Assembly (NCBI GenBank): GCA_025331445.1
Contig: JAIWNE010000007.1
Location: 372,001-436,000 of the forward strand
DNA: 64,000 nt
Reading direction: 5' to 3'
Origin: Blakeslea trispora
Lineage: Eukaryota; Mucoromycota; Mucoromycetes; Mucorales; Choanephoraceae
Of the stretch, positions 34,101-45,804 are shown piece after piece. Each line of letters begins with the position of its first letter. Position 1 is the stretch's first letter. The notes beneath the pieces are model-generated. The model had not been told where the DNA came from and ran no database searches. It saw only the letters and a list, made by a program, of their open reading frames with translations. The position numbers and the translations under genes were made by a program.

Positions 34101-36226
34101 TGTCTAGTCTGTTCTAGTAGTAGAAACAAAAGAAAGAGAGAGAGACAAAGTTGGATTGAGCTACTTAATTGTTGACCAAACAAGGCATGCGAGTATATTT
34201 GAATATATCCTTATTGATTTGGATAGGCTGATAAATAAATCTTTCAAAGTTAATAAATTGCTCGTTTTGTGTTCTGCTTCATTTACCAAGAAAAAAAAAA
34301 TAGGCTTTGAAGTTGAGGTAACGACATCAGGGCTGTCATACTAGGACAACATTATCTGCTTGCTTTTTTTTTTGTATTGCTGCTCAAATCTCTTTTTATT
34401 TGACAAGAGAAAAAGGACTGCCAAGAGCAACGCTAAGAACAAGAATTTAATCATCTATCAACAAACTATACCTTATTGACCAATGATAAAACACCATTTA
34501 ATCTAAATATACTTCTTTCTCTAAAAGAAAAGAAAAAAAAGGGAGATGGTTTTGTAAGCTAGCTCGATTGTTGTCACTAGTCTATTATGGTTGAGAAACA
34601 TAACCATCCTTTCTCAAGATATATAAAACAATGACCCTCATCTTCACAGAAATGATTAGAAAGTAAGTTAAAACTAAACTTAGAAATCGAGGAACCAGCC
34701 CTCCTTTTGATACAGATATTATTGCATATGACTTTAAGCTGTGAAAAGTTTCGGATCTTTGATGTTGAAAGCAAAGTGCAGGTGTTGTTGTGCTTTGACG
34801 TAAACATAAAGTATAGTGTATACACTGCTTTTTTTTTTACCAGCAACAATCCTCTTCCATTCGTTTCGAATGCATTAGGTATCCAATTTAAGACTGTATG
34901 ACTCGAGAATACTTTCAAAGCCATAAAAAGGAACTATATAAAAAAAAAAGAATGAAAGAACTGCAGTTTTTCTCATTGTGAACGACGTGTGATTGTTACC
35001 TATACTGGTAGCAAATTCTAGCTTTAAGCTTACTGAAATGCGATATGTTTCTCAATATTACAAAGGAAAAGGTGGCCCTTTCTTTATTTCGATTTTTTAA
35101 ACTACTTTTGACCCCATCTTAACTTTTGCTTTTTTCATAGATGATGAGCATATAGCTTGACAAAGGCTCGTTTGAGCCACACACGCATATATATATATAT
35201 ATATATATATGGCTAAAGAAAAGAAATAGAAGGCGTGTGCCCTTTTTCTTCTGGGTTTCTCTCTTCAAATCATGCGCTCAATACAAAGAACGTATTCGGT
35301 TACTTTTAATTTCTTTTGATCTATTTGCAATAGCCGATAAATAAGGGCAGACGAATACTTTGCCTTAAAGTAGATTAACAGAAAAAGAACGCAAATCTGC
35401 TATTGTCGAATAGGCTTATTTCCCTTTTGTTTATAGGATCAATGTTCATCTTGCAGTCAAGTGAGCATTTCAATCTGGCTGCTTAAGGCTATTCAAAAAC
35501 ACATTCTATGTCTTCTCAAAATAGCAATAATAGTTGCATGAATGTGCCAAACTATATATGAATTTAGATGCTTGCCCTGATTCGATTTGACATTCTTGCT
35601 GTTTAGCTCGTAAAAAAATCAATAGTGTGTGGTTGTGTGATACATCTAAACGACCTCAACACATCCAATATGCCTTGTTCAAAATGTCTTTCTACTAGCA
35701 TTGAACATGAAAGAGTCACAAATACTTCAAATGGTATGCTTGTGTGAAGCGGAAGGAGTAATTAGACCAAACAAAGCATTGTAGACTAGCCAAATGCTTT
35801 TGTTATCTCATTTGCTTTTTTTATTTGTTTATAAACTCGCGCTATTTCTGTCAATTTTATTTTTCTATACTTTGTATTTTTCATCATCTTGTCATTTATA
35901 CCAAAACATATATACGATACTGTTGTATTGATGACTTTTTTTTTTTGGGTTTTACATGTGCTAAGATCATCATACAAATAAAACTTTCTTCTTAATATTG
36001 TTTAACCTATATTGACTTGACAGATAAATTATCTTTCTTCCTTACCGTAACTACCCTCATGAAGAATGGGCTTGCAGGATTGAGAGTAACATGGTTGAAA
36101 AGTCTTCTCTTTTCTCTTCCATCACTGTTAAAAATAGGTTCGCCCAAAAAAGCTTTTCCCCAAAGCCCGCCATGGATTCTCTTAAATTTACAAATGAACT
36201 TTTCACACTTTTGAGCTAAAGGTACG
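34101..36226. other. Accessory spacer with (AT)12
   Basis: 2.1 kb without a supported gene. A perfect AT dinucleotide run lies at 35187-35210. Open frames on both strands here are short and lack family features. Confidence 0.45.
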
Positions 36227-37150
36227 ATGCAATTAAAGGAAATCAAGCTTAGAGATAAACGTTGCAGGAATCCAAAAACTCAAGTGACTTTCTGTAGGCT
36301 TCTTGACATCACATACAACGCTTCTCAGAGAGCAATCCACATGAGCAATCTCGAATCGAAAGCTCCCTCAATTAAGCGTATGGGATACCCTTCTCGTAAA
36401 CTCGAGACGAATTGTATTTTAGTCGTTAAAGACATTGCGAAAAAAAAAGGTGAATATGGTCTTCCAACGACTGTGAAGACTGTTACAATTGCCTTGAAAG
36501 CCAGCTATGATATTGTTGTATCGAAAGGAACTCTCTTGAGGGATCCTCACACGCTGAAGTTGCGATATAAGCAAAGTGTTTGCAGAAACGTCAATCATGA
36601 GTCTGATGTCAATGTCGAATATCAACATAAATATGTCAGTGAAAGGGCTGCAAAACATACGTGGCAGACACAGAACTATTGAGCCTAAGGGTCTTCTTGA
36701 TGTGTCAAGTCTCCGAGAAAACTTGGGTTCCAGTCAAAGGCATTATCAATGAGCCTGAAAAACAAGGGCGCACGATGATGGAGAGGATGACAATCCCATA
36801 AAAATGAAAAAAAGATGCTCTCTTAGACCTCGTTAAAAAAATTAGACCTAAAACCTATTTACATATGCCATGACATTACTAATAGGTATGATCACAAGAC
36901 CACTACAACACCGTCATACTATCGCGAGCTACAGCCCATCCAAAAGGTGTAGTTAGTTAGTTAAGACTATCTTAGCCTATGCTCCAGACTTGGGTGAGGC
37001 TGCTGCAAAGCTAAAGGTAAAATTTGAGGAAGTCCTCAAGGCTATACTTGAATGCAGTTTCTTTATCGGCCTGAAGAGACTGCGTAAATAAGGTAAAGGA
37101 AGTATTACGGGGATTGTCTGGAGAAAAAGTAGCTTAGAAGGGCTTGGAGA
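36227..37150 (+). pseudogene. Decayed coding region, family unknown
   Basis: A 151-codon frame at 36227-36682 (with TTVKTVTIALKASYDIVVSK) is followed after stops by further protein-like pieces in shifting frames: PKTYLHMP near 36845-36870, then one base later DITNRYDHKTTTTPSYYREL to about 36950, and GEAAAKLKVKFEEVLKAI near 36995-37050. The run of fragments on one strand suggests one original gene or element of about 0.9 kb or more that has lost its frame. I do not recognise it. A transposon origin is possible given the neighbours. Confidence 0.4.
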
Positions 37151-37889
37151 AGAAGATATTGAAATACCTTCGTTTTGAGTGCAACTTTTTAAATAAATAA
37201 ATAAAATGCTTCAAAAAACCTTGTTTCTGATGCTCATCATCCTGGAGTCGCTCCATCATAATAAGAAAGCATTTCGAAAAAACTCGCACTTTTTTTTTCG
37301 GTTTGAACGATGCCACTTTTATTAAATTTTGATCGTTGTATCTTGCGCAAAGTCAAACCGGAGCGGGGTGAAACAATTTGGGTACTTCTCTATTACTGCT
37401 GTCGATTTTCATTATAATTTTGTAGTATTTGTGTCAGATGTCGTAATACAACCTCTTGACTCGTTTCTTCTTCCTTTTTTGACATGATAAATCGTTGTAT
37501 TATAGGGTCATTCTATCATACTCTATGTTGGTATGCAAAAAAGAGAAAATGTTTTTTTTTTCAAGTGCAACTTCTTTACCTTAACATCGTTAGCTATGTT
37601 ATGTTTACTATCCATACTGATGCTTTCTATCATTCTGATCAAAATAATGGCTTAACAAATGTGAATTCTAGAACTTTAAAAGAAGAACTTACTTGCAGAC
37701 TTCTTGTACTAAGGTTGGTATCACTTTATCGTCTTTATCTTTTTGATTTGTTGTTTTCGTAATTGAAGGGGTGCTAGTTAGTGCAGCAGCTCCTGTTGCT
37801 GTCTTTACAGTATGAACTTGTTTTATCTTATAGGGGAAAATAAGAAAAAAAAAGAGTTATTATGGGTGAATTCTTGCTTGGCATAGTTC
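37151..37889. other. Spacer at the edge of the accessory block
   Basis: AT-rich, nothing supported. A plus-strand frame at 37484-37762 shows no family features and is likely chance. Confidence 0.4.
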
Positions 37890-38189
37890 TTATTGTCTTG
37901 AGAGCTTGTTTACTTTTTTCATGCTGTCTTCTCCAGAATTGTGGTCTGTTGCAATCCATTGATTACTCAATATGTGTGTCAGCGTGTTAGGTGTTAGAAT
38001 AGGTGGTGATCCCCAATGATCGTCGAGGTTATGAATGATCTCTGATATTCGATCCTCGCCCATTGCCTCTGACTCAGGCGATAAATTGCTCATCTTTGCA
38101 CCCGTCAATTTAAGTGTAGAGGACATTTTTCTTTCCGTGCTTTTGGGTAAAGCAAAATACATTTCAGATGTAGAGTAAGTTTTAAACAA
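37890..38189 (-). CDS. Small hypothetical protein
   Basis: Single open frame of 99 codons; a start at the internal Met at 38126 would give 78 residues (MSSTLKLTGAK..). Composition is protein-like, with a plausible hydrophilic body (DRISEIIHNLDDHWGSPP) and a Lys/Ser end. It lies 147 bp after the AATF stop on the same strand. No domain is recognised and no signal peptide or membrane segment is seen. It could be a genuine small gene or part of a spliced one. Confidence 0.45.
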   Translation of the reverse strand: MFKTYSTSEMYFALPKSTERKMSSTLKLTGAKMSNLSPESEAMGEDRISEIIHNLDDHWGSPPILTPNTLTHILSNQWIATDHNSGEDSMKKVNKLSRQ

Positions 38190-38336
38190 AAAAGAAAAAA
38201 AAAAAAGATAAATATTGTTAGTCCAGAATCATTTAAAAATAAATGAATCTGAGCTATACCTAAATTGTACACACACAAAATAATTCTAAGCTAATTTGAG
38301 TTTACATTCGTTTCATCATCTTTTATTTATTTATTT

Positions 38337-40347
38337 TTACTCTGCTAAACTTTGTCTGTCTAGTTTTTGACCAAGTAAAGAAGTATAGAGTTCTTCAACC
38401 ATGGTTTCATGCCAGTCACCAATAGGTATAGGTGCCATGAAGTTTTGAAGTTTTTCATGTACATTGAATCTAATAAAGAAATGAAGGGTTAAATTGTACC
38501 TTTTTTTTTTCATTTATATGTTTTAAGCTTACCTCAATTGACGACCCTTACTTCCTTTTCTGTTAACTACCTTCTTTTTCTTCTTCTGTTCTGTCTGTTT
38601 ACGGGCAGCCCAGCGCATACCAATAGCCAATGGATCATCTGTATCCACCATACGCGATTCAATCAACTCACGTAACTGTTGCTGATAGAAGTCTTGGTCA
38701 TCAAAGATCTCAACATCATATGTATTTAAATGACGATCAGGCTTCTTGCCTCTATCGACTTCCTCTCCATCTTCAGTTTGTTCATTTTGCAGATCATCAA
38801 GCGTAACGACAGCCTTGCCAAGTACTTTGAAGTCTGAACGTTGTAATTGTGTTCGCTTAATCAAACTTGGTTTGTCTGCTAAAGCATTTTCAATCTGGGT
38901 CATGATGTTCTGATCAAATGCCTTGAATTTTTTATTAAGACGAGCTCCTGCTGCTGCTTGAACCTTGTTGCTCCATTTTTCTAAAGTGCTATTACGGAAC
39001 GGAACAAACCTGATAATAGTGGGTTAGAAACATATCAAATCTCTAGATGGCTTACTTTACACATCATTAATCTGAGACATATCGTTCCATAGGCTCTTGA
39101 GATACTCTTCATCATCATCTTCGAGATGTCTCTTTCTAGTATTGAAGTCTATATCTGAGAGATCTACAGCTCCGTTTTGTGTAAGCAAGTCTGTACGGAT
39201 GTCAATCAAGTCATCGATCACTTCGCGAAGATCATTCTTGGCGTTTTCCAAGTCAATTTCAATGCCTTCTGCCTTTGCCATAAAATCATACCAGTCGTCT
39301 TTTTGGGGCAGTTTGTTGGCGTTGTCAATGAGCTTCTGCATACGAATACGATTCTCTAAACAATTGTCCCATAATGTCTAAACTCGTCGTAAAACTCATC
39401 AGCAAAAGCTAACCAAAATAAGCTGCTATCACTTACCAGTTGCTGTCTAACATGCTGACCCTTTTCAACATCAGACTGAGCACTCTTAGAAAGTCGAGAG
39501 AGCATTTGCCTATTATACTTTAGTCTATGCTGTAGCCTGTATCTATCTATACCTACTTTTCTTCTTCTTGAATCTTCTTTAACTCAGCATTAACATCATC
39601 ATCTGCTTCGCTTTGGTTGTCTTGGCCTAAAGTGAAGTAATGCTTAGTCCAATCATGTTAACAAATTGTATCTTATTGCCAATTACCTCCTTCTTCATCA
39701 TCAGATACTTCTCTTCCGTCAAGCTCTTCTTCATCAGACTCTTCTTCTTCATCTTCAGACTCTTCTTCTTCATCTTCAGACTCTTCTTCTTCATCAGAAA
39801 CTTTTTCGAAATCGTTTTTGTATGTGTGAGACTTTGCAAGTAAATCCTCATCGTCGTCGTTACTGTCATCACTATTCATCAAATCTTGTTCGCTATCGTC
39901 TGATATTTGCTCTTCAATTTCGTCATCGTCTTGCTCAGATCCAGAGTAAATATCTTTACGACTTGTACGCTTGCCACTATAACGAGGATCGTCCAACAGA
40001 GGCTGTTCATTTCGAAGTTTACTCTTGCCAACAGACACATAGTGATCACGAGCACTTGTTTCGTCATGATCTTTTTCGTCCTCACTGTTGTCGTTCTGAT
40101 CATGTAATGGTTCAAGGATATCTTCGGGGTCATAGTCTAAAAGAGCAAGTTGTAAGTAAGCCATAGGAACATCTCTATCTATCTTAAATTCACCTTTAGG
40201 TGCAGTATTGTCGAGATCCGCAAGGAGTGAAGCAAGTTTGGTGCTTTCTATTGTATTGAAAGAAAAAGTACTTGTTAGTCTCTTATTGATTGACTAACAC
40301 AATAGCTACTGTTTCAAAGAAGAAGGCTTTGATACTTTACTTGACAT
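38337..40347 (-). CDS. BFR2: AATF/BFR2 rRNA-processing factor (Che-1/TRAUB family)
   Basis: Eight exons: 40341-40347, 40194-40247, 39687-40136, 39557-39626, 39438-39510, 39377 down to 39061, 39009 down to 38533, and 38469 down to 38337; 526 residues. The first coding exon holds only 7 nt. After the start (STKLASLLADLDNT, then PEDILEPL) comes a long Asp/Glu region with tandem EDEEEES units, then the AATF domain (LWDNCLENRIRMQKL, PQKDDWYDFM) and the C-terminal TRAUB part (DVEIFDDQDFYQQQLREL, basic KKKKKVVNRKGSKG, then PIPIGDWHETMVEELYTSL). The yeast protein works in early 18S rRNA processing in the small-subunit processome; the human one also acts in transcription. TFB5 diverges 173 bp upstream. 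Confidence 0.95.
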
Positions 40348-40520
40348 GTTATGTTCTATTGTATTTTTTTAAAAAAAAAAGTCTGTACGGAGCAGAAACC
40401 AAGATGATTATGCTGTTTGAATAAAAAAAAGCACTGTGTGGCTGATATGTCTATGTGACCGGTATTACTGCTTACGAGTCGTCTATACTCAGACTGCCCT
40501 ATTGTTTTTTCTTCTTCTTT
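40348..40520. promoter_or_regulatory. Divergent promoter region, AATF/BFR2 and TFB5
   Basis: Only 173 bp separate the two outward-facing start codons. The spacer has A and T tracts on either side of a mixed core. No named binding site is visible. Shared control is inferred from the layout. Confidence 0.5.
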
Positions 40521-40748
40521 ATGGTAAAAGCAGTGAAAGGAGTGTTGTTAGAGTGTGATAGTACAGTAAAGCAAATCGTACTCAACTTGAACAAAAGAGG
40601 AAACTTTATTATTGAAGATCTGGACGAAACACATTTGTTTATTGAAGCCTCTTGGGTAGAACAACTAAAATACGAACTCGATAAAATCCTTGACGAAAAC
40701 TCGTATACTGTATCTGCTGTGGACGAGAAGGACAACAAGAAGTTCTAG
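40521..40748 (+). CDS. TFB5: TFIIH subunit TFB5/TTDA (GTF2H5)
   Basis: Intron-less 75-residue frame. The ATG at 40521 was chosen because the protein then starts MVKAVKGVLLECDSTVKQ, as in TFB5/TTDA proteins; more upstream frame is poly-Phe leader. The order KGVLxECD, NFIIEDLDETHLF and a C-terminal helix (WVEQLKYELDKILDEN) covers the whole small fold, and length agrees with the 70-75 residues of the family. It stabilises TFIIH, mainly by binding p52/Tfb2, in transcription start and nucleotide excision repair. Confidence 0.94.
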   Translation: MVKAVKGVLLECDSTVKQIVLNLNKRGNFIIEDLDETHLFIEASWVEQLKYELDKILDENSYTVSAVDEKDNKKF

Positions 40749-40814
40749 AGCCATCACACACTTACGCTTTCGATTCTGTTATTTTCATTTCCTTTCATAT
40801 TTTTTTTTGAAATT

Positions 40815-40838
40815 TATCTATCTATCTATCTATCTATA
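40815..40838 (+). repeat. TCTA tetranucleotide microsatellite
   Basis: About six TCTA units lie in the leader just before RRN7. Confidence 0.9.
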
Positions 40839-40879
40839 CATATCTCCCTTTTTTTTTCTCTGATTTATAAACCATAACA

Positions 40880-42700
40880 ATGAAGCGTGTTTGTCCAATT
40901 TGTCATACTGCCAAGTTTAAAACAACCAGTGATTCTGGCCTTGTATGTAAATATGGTCATAAACTATTGGGTGTACAAAAGGAGCAGCAAGAAGATGATA
41001 CAACTGGCGTTCGTGGCATAAGAAGAAAGAGAATCAAGACAGCCATAGATACTGATGCGGATAAAGCTAGTCCCGCGAAACAAGCAAGCGAATTCATGCG
41101 CATTATTCAGTTCACTCTCCAGGTACTATCTCGAAGTATGGTTCAGGACTTGGGATTTCCCAAAGAATTGGAAGCTGTTGTTCGAGAATTATGGTTCTTG
41201 TATCTTTCAGACTCCAAAAAAGAAATCTATGAAGCTTATCTCTTCGATGCTAAACTGAAAGAAGAATCAGATAAAGATCCCGAGAAAAAACAAGATATCT
41301 TGAAGCGTGAAGTCGAGGATGAATTGAACGCTTTAGAGGCATACAATTTTGAGTCCTCTGAGGATAACAGTACGGATGAAGACAACGATGACCCTCGTTC
41401 TGATACAGTTCCACGACAAGGCAAATTGAGGCGAAAATGGCCACGCTTACAGTTCAGCGATACATTAGTGTTTGTTTATCTCGGCTGTATCTATCTCAAC
41501 TATCCCATCTTACCGAATGATCTCATACGATGGGCTCAAGGGGGTCAAATTCCTTTTTTGAAGATGCAAGAAAAGATACCTGTCGGCACGCTGGCTTCAC
41601 TCAGTCTTGTCTTGACCAATTCAATGACTGTCGTGCCTAGTCTTAGTTTTATGGTCAAGAAGGCTTATGAATTATCACGAAGCTTCTTGCTCAACTGCAA
41701 ATTATCATTCCCACCACTTAATGTACCACTTTATATTGATCGATTTTGTAATCAATTTCTACTTCCAGGTAAAAAATCTATTCATGCTTGATAACGTACC
41801 ATGTCTAACTTGACTTGATCTCTTCATCTATGTATTAGTTGAAGGCTTCTATTATACTTTGTCTATCTTTCAACAATATCGACAAAAATATGCCATTGAT
41901 TTGCAGCTTGTAGGCCGACACTACAGTTTGACACAGATAAGCACTATTTTAATGGCTTGTGTCTTGGCTACTGTCAAGATAATGTATGGAATTGGTACTG
42001 ACATGCGTGGACTGTAATGTATTTATATGCACATTGTACATAAGCTTAGCAAACTTCATACTCAATCATTGATACCATAGTGACAATCAAAAGAAAAGCC
42101 GACACAATTTGAAGATGACAAAGGAGGACTGGATCAAACAGATGAACGCAAATTTGGAGCGCTGGAAATCAGTCCAAGATAATCGAGACGATTTAAATAC
42201 ACTCATACAATATCTAAGAAGCACATCGGCCGCCTCAAGGACAACAGCTCACCCAGGCGATCGAAACAGTAAAGTTTTTGTGGCTTTTACATATATTTTT
42301 TTTTTACTTTACATGACTAAACATGATTTATCCTCTAGATATCATCCTCAACCTTTTCAACCAAAGATCGACCACACATCCTGATAGAATTAATCCTAGA
42401 TCTAATTTGAGCGATTTGTTTTTAAGCACAAACTGCCTAACAGACACTCTGCAAGATGATGGTTTAGCTGATGCAAGTAATTCACTTTTTATTGAAGAGG
42501 GTGAATTTTACTATGCGAGAAAGTCAGGCTTTGGTCCTTCAGATTATCTAGAAGCTGTTCATCTAGCAAACCTAGTTACAGGAGAAACAGCGAATACATC
42601 TATAGAATCAACACTTAAAGTGATTGATCGAATCTTTGATACTTTAGGTCAAACAAAGAGAGTTTGTTCTTTTTCGTATAATGCACGTTTTGTCGCATAA
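40880..42700 (+). CDS. RRN7: RNA polymerase I core-factor subunit RRN7 (TAF1B-like, TFIIB-related)
   Basis: Four exons, 40880-41768, 41839-42013, 42081-42268 and 42339-42700; 537 residues. The N-terminus is a zinc ribbon with C5, C8, C23 and H27 (CPICHTAKF and CKYGHKLLG), typical of Rrn7. Two cyclin-like parts follow: around residues 70-115 (MRIIQFTLQVLSRSMVQD) and 190-340 (SDTLVFVYLGCIYLNYPI, LPNDLIRWAQGG, FCNQFLLPVEGF), split by an acidic insert. Rrn7 with Rrn6 and Rrn11 places Pol I at the rDNA promoter. It starts 131 bp after TFB5 in the same direction. Confidence 0.9.
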
Positions 42701-42824
42701 ATAAAGTTTATTATAAATACATAAGATGAAGATGGTTTTGAATGCGATTCTAGGATTGCATATGTATAAGAAGGGGGGGGGGTATATGTTTGTGTATAAA
42801 TTACAGAGAGAGTTATAATGGTGG

Positions 42825-44237
42825 TTATGTTTGTTGTTCAGTTGCTTGAGAAAAAGCATGGATGGCAATATTTCGGCATTTCTCCCATTGAAATTGGAGG
42901 CCTTGCATCCAAGAAATAATCAATTCGAGACGTTCAACAAGTGGAATTGTTCTTAATAAGATATATAGTTCATTGGGTGGTACAGGAAGAGCAGCAGCAG
43001 CCCACCAACAGACAGCTACAGGGTCGAGTTTGGATGGCATAGGACCATGAAGAGACTTGGCACTTTCAAACCAGAGAGGACCCAGCAGACCAGCAGTTTC
43101 AGCATGAAGTACATGATTAGGTAAGGCGGGTGCTGAAGCAAAATGTTTGATATATTGAATGATAGTTTCTGCTAAATCTGTTGTGTAAGTGAACAAGTAT
43201 TCTTTTTGTTCTGCTACTGCCATTTGTTCGTCATTGTCGAGTGCTGATGAATGGGTTGTTGGGAGAAATTCGGAAGGATAAAAGAGTGAAATATCAAGGT
43301 TTGATTGGTTGAAAGTAGGTTCATGCAGAATTTCAAGTGAGCCAATCAGTTGCGATTCAGCTTCTTTATGTGATTTTAGTCTAAACCGATCTACACCAAC
43401 TACATCCAGGATGATTGCATCACTCTTTTTTTCAAGTCCAACAATCTGGAGAATAGTGCCAAACTGAGCTACTTGAGGCCGGCTACGGTGTACTGATACC
43501 AAGCAAAGACCGTTGTATCGACTTGAAGGAATAATGACTTTGTGAAACATTCGAAGATGGTTGGGGGCAAAGATGGGTAATCGATATCTTTGACCGGGCA
43601 TAATGATGGCGCCTGAAACAAAAAGAGGTATATCTTCTTGATGCAAGTGATTGGAATCTAGCTTTTCTGTTTCTTGTTTGCCAAATGGTAGTAGACCTGA
43701 TAGTTGAAAGTCTTTTATAATACGAGCAATCACTTGGCTGTGAGGTTGGGTCGAGAGATTACTGAATTTGGGAAGTGGACGATGGCAGGTATAACATGTA
43801 TCATGATTGACTTTTGATTGTAAGATACAGATACGACAAAATGTATGTCCACAAGGTGTAGTTACTGCATCTGAAATTGGATTCGAACACATTGTACAAT
43901 ATAAATGAGAAGTGATTGCATTGGTGCGTCTGGCTATTTGTTTTTCATTCATGGAAGAGTCGCTGTCGCTGTCTGATGTGCATGTAATAAGATTTCGTAG
44001 GCTATGCGTGAGTTCCATTAGAATAGCATCAGTAAACATTTCAGGACCAAAAAGGTGAGTCGCTGAGTCGCAGTGAGGTGCTGGGCAGCGAAAGACTGCC
44101 TTTTTTAGAGATGTAGGGCTGGTGATAGGGAAACATTGTGAACATATAGAGTTTCCGCAAGATAAGGTAATAGGATCTATCAAGATATCACCACATGCTA
44201 TACATGTAAGTGACTGTATTAAATTGAATTGGTTCAT
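42825..44237 (-). CDS. RING-finger and LON-domain protein (LONRF-like E3 ligase)
   Basis: Intron-less, 470 residues. Two RING fingers: the first (residues 12 to about 56, CIACGD..LSCGNSICSQC..) has Asn where a C3HC4 RING has His; the second (from about 115, CTMCSNPISDAVTTPCGHTF, CYTCHRPL) is complete. Residues about 205 to the end resemble the ATP-dependent protease LON N-terminal (substrate-binding) domain (IPLFVSGAIIMPGQRYRLPI, FHKVIIPSSRY, GTILQIVGLEKK). This architecture occurs in LONRF proteins, inferred to be ubiquitin ligases, but the tetratricopeptide repeats of animal LONRFs are absent. It converges with RRN7, 124 bp apart, with a G10 tract between. Confidence 0.87.
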   Translation of the reverse strand: MNQFNLIQSLTCIACGDILIDPITLSCGNSICSQCFPITSPTSLKKAVFRCPAPHCDSATHLFGPEMFTDAILMELTHSLRNLITCTSDSDSDSSMNEKQIARRTNAITSHLYCTMCSNPISDAVTTPCGHTFCRICILQSKVNHDTCYTCHRPLPKFSNLSTQPHSQVIARIIKDFQLSGLLPFGKQETEKLDSNHLHQEDIPLFVSGAIIMPGQRYRLPIFAPNHLRMFHKVIIPSSRYNGLCLVSVHRSRPQVAQFGTILQIVGLEKKSDAIILDVVGVDRFRLKSHKEAESQLIGSLEILHEPTFNQSNLDISLFYPSEFLPTTHSSALDNDEQMAVAEQKEYLFTYTTDLAETIIQYIKHFASAPALPNHVLHAETAGLLGPLWFESAKSLHGPMPSKLDPVAVCWWAAAALPVPPNELYILLRTIPLVERLELIISWMQGLQFQWEKCRNIAIHAFSQATEQQT

Positions 44238-45804
44238 TGTAAAGAAGTATATAAAAATAATAAATAAAGAAAAGTTGAAATATATTTAAAAAATGAAGAA
44301 AGATCGTTTAATTGTAGCTTTTAACTCCTTTTTATACCTACAAAAAAAAAGAAGCAATTCATTCTGCTTTAATGATCAAAGCTCACTGCAATAAAACTCG
44401 ATCTTCACCAAATTTCTCGATGTGTAAATAAAAAAATGTCGCTCTTTTAAAAATAAAAGAACACCAATGCTTTTTTAAAAAAAGAGAGAATCGGATCTTA
44501 AATTATAGTGTAGAAAAAAGAAGAAGAAAAGAGAGCAAATGTTTGAGGATACAGAGTAAGCCCTAAACGTGTCATCAATTAAGCTAATACTAATTTTGTA
44601 GAGTATACCAATTTTCGTTTTGTACTGTAGCTTATAAAAGTGTTTCTGATGCTTTTAAACCCATAGATGCAATGTTATGACTTTTGCTTTACCAATCAAA
44701 CGATAGAGTTACAGAAATAGTCATGATTACAGAATTCAGCAATGTGAAATATATGTTCCTTGACAGAGCAGTAGTGATGTAACTCATCTTTGTACAGCGA
44801 TTGGTTGTCATAGTGATTGTTTATTTTCAACAACTGAGCAATCGTGTTCTAAAGTCAAATTGTTTATATTTGATTCATGTTTTCGAATTAAAGATAAAAA
44901 GACAGAAACCGAATCATACATACAACAAGTTGATCCCTGAATTGTGCAACAGCTTCTCAGCACCAGCAAATCATAAAAGATGTCAATCTTGCCTTCCCGA
45001 TTTAGAATGCCAATGATTTTTCGCTTGTTTTTTTGGGGGGGGGGAGAGAGAGAGAGAGAGAAGAAATGCAGATCGTATTTTGATGATGAAAAGAAGGATC
45101 CTTATTCGAGCGGATGGGAAATAGAGTTTTCTTAATATTTCTGGGGGGGACAGAATAATAACTTGATTTTACAAAAATAGAAAAGAACTGTTTAAACAAA
45201 TATTTTTAGAAGGTATAGGAAGGAATTGACTCAATTATGTACTTTTGCATCTCGCAGTAGAAGTATAAATCTGATTCATGTTTCTCTTTGTACTTTTGTG
45301 AGTGTCACCACTTTGACTCGGTGAATTCTGTATGACAAATTGTTTTCTAGAAATTCAATCTTCTTTAGCTTAAAATAATAGCTTTGATGATGCCTTTTAT
45401 TATTGTTATGGTCACTTTATTCTCTGTGCTTGAAGGCCTTTTCCCTTTTTTATTAATCTGCAAAAAAAAAAAGGAAGGAATCTCATCATTGCACTTGACT
45501 TTAATTATTTGATTGGATCTTTAATTTTTTTTGTAGAACAGGCAAAATCCAAAAATAAGCATTAGAAAATTCTGAAGAAATGTTCTTTTATGTTCCATAA
45601 ACAAATTGCTTGGCTGAGTTTGTTTTAGCCAAATAAATGAAAAACAACAAAATATTGAACAAGGAGAGAAATGCAGAATAACAATAAAAAGAACATGTTT
45701 TCTCTACAGCATAACAATTCATGGAGTCATTTAATCCATTGCACCAAAGATAAGTGTATTTACTGGTAAACAATATTGAAATTCTATTTATATTATTATC
45801 AATA
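44238..45804. other. Intergenic with G10(AG)8 tract
   Basis: 1.6 kb upstream of the RING-LON gene and downstream of the Asteroid-like gene. A G10 run followed by eight AG units is at 45035-45060. Short frames at 44801-45016 and 45588-45827 are not supported as genes. Confidence 0.5.

Noticed and set aside
39640..40166. Long plus-strand open frames over the acidic region of AATF
   Set aside because: They are antisense reflections of the Asp/Glu-rich repeats (GAA/GAT read backwards as TTC/ATC).
40455..40520. Upstream extension of TFB5 to 97 residues
   Set aside because: The added 22 residues include a poly-Phe run from the T-rich leader; family proteins start at the Met at 40521.
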